A stretch of 64,000 nucleotides of DNA, from positions 1 through 64,000 of the forward strand of contig JAQGDQ010001055.1 in NCBI GenBank assembly GCA_030141605.1, read 5' to 3'. The position numbers were made by a program, and so were the translations under genes. Positions 58,801 through 64,000 of the stretch are shown piece after piece. Origin of the DNA: Tubiluchus corallicola. Its lineage: Eukaryota > Priapulida > Priapulimorpha > Priapulimorphida > Tubiluchidae. A model generated the notes under the pieces. That model did not search any database. It had not been told where the DNA came from and worked only from the letters and a program-made list of their open reading frames with translations. Numbering within the stretch: position 1 is the stretch's first letter; every line of letters begins with the position of its first letter.

Positions 58801-58850
58801 GCGCTCCATCTACTTCCTGTACGACGAAAAATGTCAAATTTTGACGTTTT
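58796..58850 (-). promoter_or_regulatory. Putative promoter with ETS-type site
   Basis: A cluster of CpG dinucleotides in otherwise CpG-poor DNA, with GACGCGCGC, an ETS-type CAGGAAGTA (reverse complement at 58812-58819) and a perfect 13-base palindrome GTCAAATTTTGAC (58833-58845). It sits directly upstream, on the minus strand, of the candidate first exon. Motif-based inference only. Confidence 0.35.
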
Positions 58851-58869
58851 ACTGCCATCTCTTGACAAA

Positions 58870-59660
58870 TCCACAACAAAATTAAAGTGATATTGGGATA
58901 ATAACACATAGATATTTATAATTATTATTACTGTGGGATAACACCAAAACAAGAACTACTGCACACATTACATGATTACACAATCATAAAAAAATTGATG
59001 TATGGGCAAGATAACATGCTGTTATAATTTGTTTTAAAATTAATTTAGCTCTGCAAACTTTGTTGCAGCGCTTCACAAGATGCCAGTCACAAAGCTGACG
59101 TTAAGCTGTCTACCAAACTTAAAATATTGCTCTTGATAATGAGGTATATATTTTTAATGTCTGAGAAATATTTTTAGCACAGTAAAAGAAATTCACCAAA
59201 ACAATATACATCATTTTTTACTTTATTACATTTCTGCATAAGTTCGGGAAGAATATTTTATCAGTGTGGTGAAATAAATTTAACTGGGTAGCCCCTAGCA
59301 TATTTTAAATATTGCTCAACAAGCACATTTATAAAAAAATTTACAGTTACTAATTGGCCATTTCAATTTTGTTGACAACTTTTTCAGAAGCTATTTTTAT
59401 CTCATGCAAATGTGTGCAGCTGTAACATGCAGTGCGCAGCTTTAACATTAATATTGGAAGCTTTGGGATAAATCAGAGTGCCGATTTGGGATTAATATAC
59501 TACCGATTTATGAACATCAGATTGAAAATAACTTTTTGCAAAACGTATAGGTAATTAAATTTCCTACAATGCACTCATTACATTGGACAAATCATAATTT
59601 TATAAAGTCAAAGTCAATGAAAAATCTATCTGATCCAACAAACTCTAAAATTTAATAATC
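58870..59660. other. Unassigned AT-rich sequence
   Basis: No gene, repeat or RNA recognised. Confidence 0.45.
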
Positions 59661-59661
59661 A

Positions 59662-59846
59662 CAGCCAAACTTCTTCATACCACCTACTTTGGGACATCAA
59701 AGAAATTGGCATTACAACCAGTTTCACATTAATAACAAGGTGCATTAATACATATGTCTAAGCAAGTATACATATTTTGTTTTGTAAAAAATTTTGGCGT
59801 TAAGCGAGGTTGGCATTATAAAGGGAGCATTATAGCAAGGCTTGAC
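59662..59846. mobile_element. Eroded pogo/Tigger-like fragment
   Basis: The right end reads GCATTATAGCAAGGCTTGACTA, and the left end CAGCCAAACTTCTTCATACC is an imperfect inverted copy. It resembles the partial end at 6461-6483 (GGAGTTATAACGAAGTTTGACTG). Heavily mutated. Confidence 0.45.
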
Positions 59847-60314
59847 TACAATAAAAATTAAAGACAGAACGTGTTACTTGCTTATGCTTTTGGGTTGTTT
59901 TATTAAATATTTCTTATACTGCCTAGCTTATTATTAGCGCTGCATTATTCACATAACCTTAACCTGTGGTTGCTCATTTGTTTTTTGCTCATCTGGGAGC
60001 AAAAAATTACAAAAGATAAATCCATTTAAGTGTCTGCTTGATAAATAATCAGCTACCACGGTGTCATAAATTCTGAATTGGAGATGTTTATTATACCTGT
60101 ACTCAAATAAGCCACACTTAATTCTCCGTTAAGGTCAACTCTGATAAATGTTAGACAACTGAAAAATATAAATGAATAATAATATGTAAAAGTTAATTCT
60201 GAGCGATAAAGAACAAAAACAATGTCAGGATTATGTTCTCTGGAAATTTATTATTATGTTATGTACACATTAACCATTATCATTACCAATATTGTAAAAA
60301 TTCCATTTCTGTGT

Positions 60315-60320
60315 TTTATT
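60315..60320 (-). terminator. GPHR poly(A) signal
   Basis: AATAAA on the minus strand in the context gccaataaaacac, 25 bases after the GPHR stop codon. Confidence 0.6.
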
Positions 60321-60345
60321 GGCTTCTAGTATTCACCACTATGCA

Positions 60346-61710
60346 TCACCTAATGTCACTCTCTGGAGCTTGTTTATGAGCAAGATATAGAAACACTATA
60401 CTTGAAAGTGCACTAACAAGAAATATCACATCAAACCAACGGTGATAAAAGTTAAACTGCAAGTCACCGAGCACTTCCGTTATGATAGAACGGTATTCGG
60501 GCGGCATGTTCATTCTCATAAGCAGCACCGACGAAACAAAGTACATGCCCATAATCTGAGCTAGTGCGAGAACTATGATGTTCGATGATCGGCTACTCGA
60601 TATGGCATAAAAAAACTTCGTTAGTGTAATGAGAAGCCCACGAATTGACGTCACCACAATAATTCCTACCAAAATGAACGATATGTGCTGAGACCAAAAC
60701 TTTACATCAAATTGGATACCCAGATAATCGACCGCAATCTCAAAACCACGTGTTATGGGATCTTTTTTTCCGACACGATTAAAAATGATGTTGATGGTTG
60801 CCATAAATATCTTGTAAGAACAGTAGAGGGAGAAGAAGTAACCGAGGAAGTTGTACCAGCGACCTTTAAGCGTTTTTGAGTACTCTATGCGTTCGCGCAT
60901 GTTGTGCATATCGGAAACTTCCAGAAAGAGTTGTCGGCTCAACTCCTCGAGAGTAAGTATTTCCTGTTGAAGGAGGCTCGTGTTCTCTCCTGATCGCATG
61001 GAAGCAGCATTTTTCAGCATCCCCCATATGCCTCCAGCAACTGAACTTGTGGCACTTGACTTTAACAGTTCTCTCTTTGCCAAGGCAATTCTCTTCTTCT
61101 TTACCAAAATGATGTCCATTGTCTGTGTTAGTTTTCTCTCTAAACTTTCAATATCTTTATCAGAAACATGCTGTACAAAGTACGACATGTATGTATACGG
61201 ACAGTTAACTGCTCCAAATCCAGACAATAAAGCCATTAGTGTTACCCCTATAACACCTACACGACTTATGCCTTGCTCGATGGAAAGTATTCCATGTTTT
61301 GGACTTAGTATGGGAAAAGGATCTCCTATTTTCCAAAAAAAATAAATGAAGGTTGCCCATATTATGAAAGTCAGCCAGTAAACGAGCTTACGTTTCACAA
61401 ATCGGATATTACTGACGATGTAGTAAGCAATGTAGAAGGGAAGCAGCACAATAACACTGCAAAGCATTAAGTACAAACCCAGTTTCCAATGAAAATAACG
61501 TGATCCGGAGTCCAAAAACCCAAGAATTTCAAAAATTATCAATTCGAACATTGTACATGATAGAGAAAAGGTAGCAGAAAAGAGTAACTGAACGGTGCGA
61601 TGGTGAATTTCATAGTCCTTGAACAGTTGTTTGACAAAGAAAACCCAACCCCCAACAAAGAAAAGTACTTGTGTGAATAACATCAATGCTGTGTCAAACA
61701 AAAGTCCCAT
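60346..61710 (-). CDS. GPR89: Golgi pH regulator (GPHR/GPR89), 454 aa
   Basis: Multi-pass Golgi membrane protein reported in vertebrates to act as an anion channel that supports Golgi acidification, protein sorting and glycosylation. The human protein has 455 residues, so this copy is full length. Hydrophobic segments are visible at about 3-26, 39-66, 75-99, 109-128, 152-171, 289-311, 343-368, 378-398 and 425-445, nine in all, with a long charged, coiled-coil-like loop at 185-285. Conserved stretches include KDYEIHHRTVQLLFSATFSL, CTMFELIIFEILGFL, GVTLMALLSGFGAVNCPYT and DPITRGFEIAV. The coding region has no intron, although vertebrate orthologues have many. A cag acceptor at 61793-61795 suggests a 5' UTR intron. 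No poly(A) tract follows the gene, so a recent retrocopy is not supported. Confidence 0.95.
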   Translation of the reverse strand: MGLLFDTALMLFTQVLFFVGGWVFFVKQLFKDYEIHHRTVQLLFSATFSLSCTMFELIIFEILGFLDSGSRYFHWKLGLYLMLCSVIVLLPFYIAYYIVSNIRFVKRKLVYWLTFIIWATFIYFFWKIGDPFPILSPKHGILSIEQGISRVGVIGVTLMALLSGFGAVNCPYTYMSYFVQHVSDKDIESLERKLTQTMDIILVKKKRIALAKRELLKSSATSSVAGGIWGMLKNAASMRSGENTSLLQQEILTLEELSRQLFLEVSDMHNMRERIEYSKTLKGRWYNFLGYFFSLYCSYKIFMATINIIFNRVGKKDPITRGFEIAVDYLGIQFDVKFWSQHISFILVGIIVVTSIRGLLITLTKFFYAISSSRSSNIIVLALAQIMGMYFVSSVLLMRMNMPPEYRSIITEVLGDLQFNFYHRWFDVIFLVSALSSIVFLYLAHKQAPESDIR

Positions 61711-61794
61711 CCTGCTACTTTCTATGTTTCTCTAGCTTGTTTTAATGTTTCTATAGCAATGAACTGCGTGCATTAAGTATGCATCTTAGACCTG

Positions 61795-62716
61795 AAATAC
61801 AAAAGTACACTATTTAGTTTCAAAAATAATAATTTAATAAGTCCACTGAAAAACAAAATACGGTAAATGCATAGGTATGAATGCTGCGTATGCGCAAAGA
61901 CAGATTGCTAGGCAAACAATGGGTGCCGTGATGTGCAATACAAAAACTAACTTTGACTAACACACTTTTGAAATATTGTTCGATATGCAACCAAGTAATC
62001 TCTCTCTGCACACATATGACATGTAAATCAATATGACAGCAGCTTTAGAAATTTAATTGTGAGGTTACAATTTCTGAGGTTACAAAGTTTCAGGTTTCGT
62101 AATTTTAAATATGATTTAATGGTATCAGCCCACCTCCACTGGGTACATGAGTAGTACTGGTACATTACCTATAAAAAATCAACTATGCCTGCCACTTCAA
62201 GACTACCCCAATTGCTAAGCTGTTCCATTCTCAATAGTTTATTGAACAGTAAGAAATAGTAACAATATGAAATGCAGTCTTGATGTAAACCACGGGGTTG
62301 AATTTACCATCGATTTTAGGCTTATATTTTGTTTCCAGATTTTTCGTATGAATGAACGCAAAGATGCATATAATTTATCAAACTTTTTATCTAAAAAAAT
62401 TTTCATAAAATACAAGACAAAGGAGAGTGAGGTGGATAAAGGAAACTAAAGAAGGTAAATTTACAGAAAAATAAAACATATTTATTGAAATAGCCATCAA
62501 GAATACAGAACACGAGAAAGAACTTTCACCGAATGTGGTCTCTTCGAAGGATTATCATTAAATTTATGCTTTTAATGCTGCATACTCATTATACAGTCAT
62601 TATTATTTTAGCTTAATGGTAGGTACCTTATCATTTAAGACAATTTACCTTTTAACCATTTAAAACAAATTACCATTTAACACAATTATCTTATTCTCTC
62701 TGTCACTTGCCTGTTA
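61795..62716. other. Upstream of GPHR; no gene seen
   Basis: Should contain the GPHR 5' UTR intron and perhaps its promoter. Short frames (61820-62011 -, 62267-62449 +) are unsupported. Confidence 0.4.
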
Positions 62717-62800
62717 CTATTGTCCATGGGCCTGTTTTACAGGTTCCTGGTCATGAATATGTACAAGCAAAGGCTCATTGAACAACTTCACACCAGCAGA
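62717..62800 (-). CDS. Possible terminal exon of an unidentified gene
   Basis: Minus strand: a pyrimidine-rich tttttcag acceptor, then 27 open codons ending in TAG, including VKLFNEPLLVHIHDQEPVKQ. Composition looks protein-like, but I recognise no family. It does not join in frame with the exon candidate at 63426-63511, so an intervening exon, an alternative junction or chance must be considered. Confidence 0.3.
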   Translation of the reverse strand, partial: SAGVKLFNEPLLVHIHDQEPVKQAHGQ

Positions 62801-63425
62801 CTGAAAAATAAATAGTAAAATAATAGCAATGCACAGTAAGCAGCTGGCTTTTTAAGGCAAGCGTTTACGAGTGGCAAATTAATAACAGCAGACTTATGGG
62901 TGGGTGTTATACACAAGTACCAGGAGGCTTATCTGTTTGCAGACATTATAAAAAATGCTGTTTCAAATCATGAAGGCATTAAGCCAACCCCCTAAAAGTT
63001 AAAAAATGTGCAGTCAAGGTTTTGGGCTGCTACACTGTTTAAGACAACACTATGTGGGACGTTTGCTCTCATTCGTCAACCCAGCGTAATGTGGCACCGC
63101 GTACTACATTGTCTTGTACAACTTCGTCATGTACTGCGCTGCATATATCATATACCAAAATGATGTATGGCCCAAAAAATTAACAATTATATCAAAAACA
63201 TTTTACATCATACTTATTCAACAATTAGTTTATCCGAGGAAAGGGGAAGAGCCAACTCAGTTAAACCACTGTGAATAGTAATCACAAAAGGCAAGATTCA
63301 GATTCCGACTCATTTTTTTTCCCACATAGTAATTGTCAATTTATAATAAAGAATGTAAACTCATATCAAAGACATTTAAGGTTGAAGAAGAACTGACATA
63401 TAGAATCAACCGCCTTTAAACTTAC

Positions 63426-63511
63426 TTTCAGGACCGAAAAACTTCATGGACATAGTCCACGGGACACCATTTCTGGCAACAGAACACGAATTTCCACTTG
63501 AAATATTTTTC
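63426..63511 (-). CDS. Possible internal exon of an unidentified gene
   Basis: Minus strand: acceptor attttcag, donor CCTGAAA/GTAAGT, 86 nt. Only one frame is open: NISSGNSCSVARNGVPWTMS followed by MKFFGPE. It exits in phase 1. Joined to the exon at 62800-62717 this phase gives eight residues and a stop rather than the longer reading. Family not recognised. Confidence 0.35.
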
Positions 63512-64000
63512 CTGAAAATTTTAACAGAAAAAGCTAGATGTTTTCCTCTCTTTATTGACAAAGATTCCACATTCTAATACTTACAAAACTTGCAATTAGA
63601 TATTATTTAGAGGTAATAATTTTTTCCGCACGCATGTATATACTGCCATTTGTCCCTATGTACTCAAACACTTCCACTAATAAAACGATTTGACATTGGC
63701 AGAACTTGGCAGTGGTACAATGTTTGTTCAAGCGTCCGTGGATGTGTAGTTATATTGTGGACTATTTAGTTCTATAAATGGGCATTCTATGAAAATAAGG
63801 TTTACTGGGCTAAACTTCTTGGCCTTGCCAGCCTGCAGTATTAAAATTTCGTAAGTTTTAAACTGTTACCTTATTGGTTACCTGACTGGAGGATTTGTGG
63901 CTTCAAATTACAATTACCCTAGCAACTGATCTTGCGATATAGCCACCAATCAGTGGCTAGTGTCATAGAAAGTTCACAGTTTAATTACGTTTTACATTCA
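63512..64000. other. Unassigned sequence at window edge
   Basis: May hold further exons of the unidentified minus-strand gene beyond the window. Nothing specific recognised. Confidence 0.35.

Noticed and set aside
60980-61345. 121-codon forward frame
   Set aside because: Antisense shadow of GPHR.
1-64000. CRISPR arrays, bacterial operons, tRNA and rRNA genes
   Set aside because: No direct-repeat/spacer arrays, no Shine-Dalgarno-led gene strings, and no complete tRNA or rRNA could be read. The window is plainly animal nuclear DNA.

Overview
This is a eukaryotic, AT-rich window from an invertebrate animal. Four conserved animal genes can be read. Two are split by GT-AG introns of about 0.2-4.5 kb and two have uninterrupted coding regions. 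DNA-transposon remnants and dead non-LTR retrotransposons fill much of the rest. Relatives of the transposase fragment at 43.7-43.9 kb are common in arthropods, but the sequence alone does not settle the phylum. There is no sign of bacterial or organellar DNA.

Layout. 0-6.5 kb is repeat-rich: a hAT-type MITE with a perfect 8-bp target duplication (63-447), a frameshifted minus-strand CR1/L2-like LINE with a 2A-like motif (973-4525), a broken THAP-type zinc-finger reading (4981-5164) and a pogo/Tigger-like MITE (5888-6340). MTG2/GTPBP5, a mitochondrial Obg-type GTPase, lies at 6744-7898 (-). 8-14 kb holds retroelement scraps and short tandem repeats. A complete six-exon effector caspase (307 aa) spans 14192-19709 (+); its introns carry a MITE, an old hAT copy and a 5 x 62 bp minisatellite.

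A complete eleven-coding-exon ZO-1/tight-junction-protein gene (1553 aa: PDZ-PDZ-PDZ-SH3-GUK-proline-rich-ZU5) spans 23272-34990 (-), tail to tail with the caspase. All eleven exons join in frame with consensus splice sites. Its first coding exon starts with a splice acceptor (exon begins at 35039), so 5' leader exons must lie further upstream. 35-58 kb has no recognisable coding gene. Splice-bounded non-coding exon candidates at 54.7, 58.3 and 58.66 kb (-), with a CpG/ETS-containing putative promoter near 58.8 kb, could be that leader or a separate transcript. GPHR/GPR89 (Golgi pH regulator, 454 aa, intronless coding region) lies at 60346-61710 (-). Possible exons of an unidentified minus-strand gene lie at 62.7-63.5 kb.

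The four genes belong to unrelated pathways: mitoribosome assembly, apoptosis, cell-junction scaffolding and Golgi anion/pH homeostasis. Nothing suggests co-regulation. I found no clear novel multi-gene system. The observations most worth checking are the 2A-like motif in the dead LINE, the DEVD motif in the caspase interdomain linker, the possible 24-kb leader of ZO-1, and a MITE family with copies inside both the caspase and ZO-1 introns.
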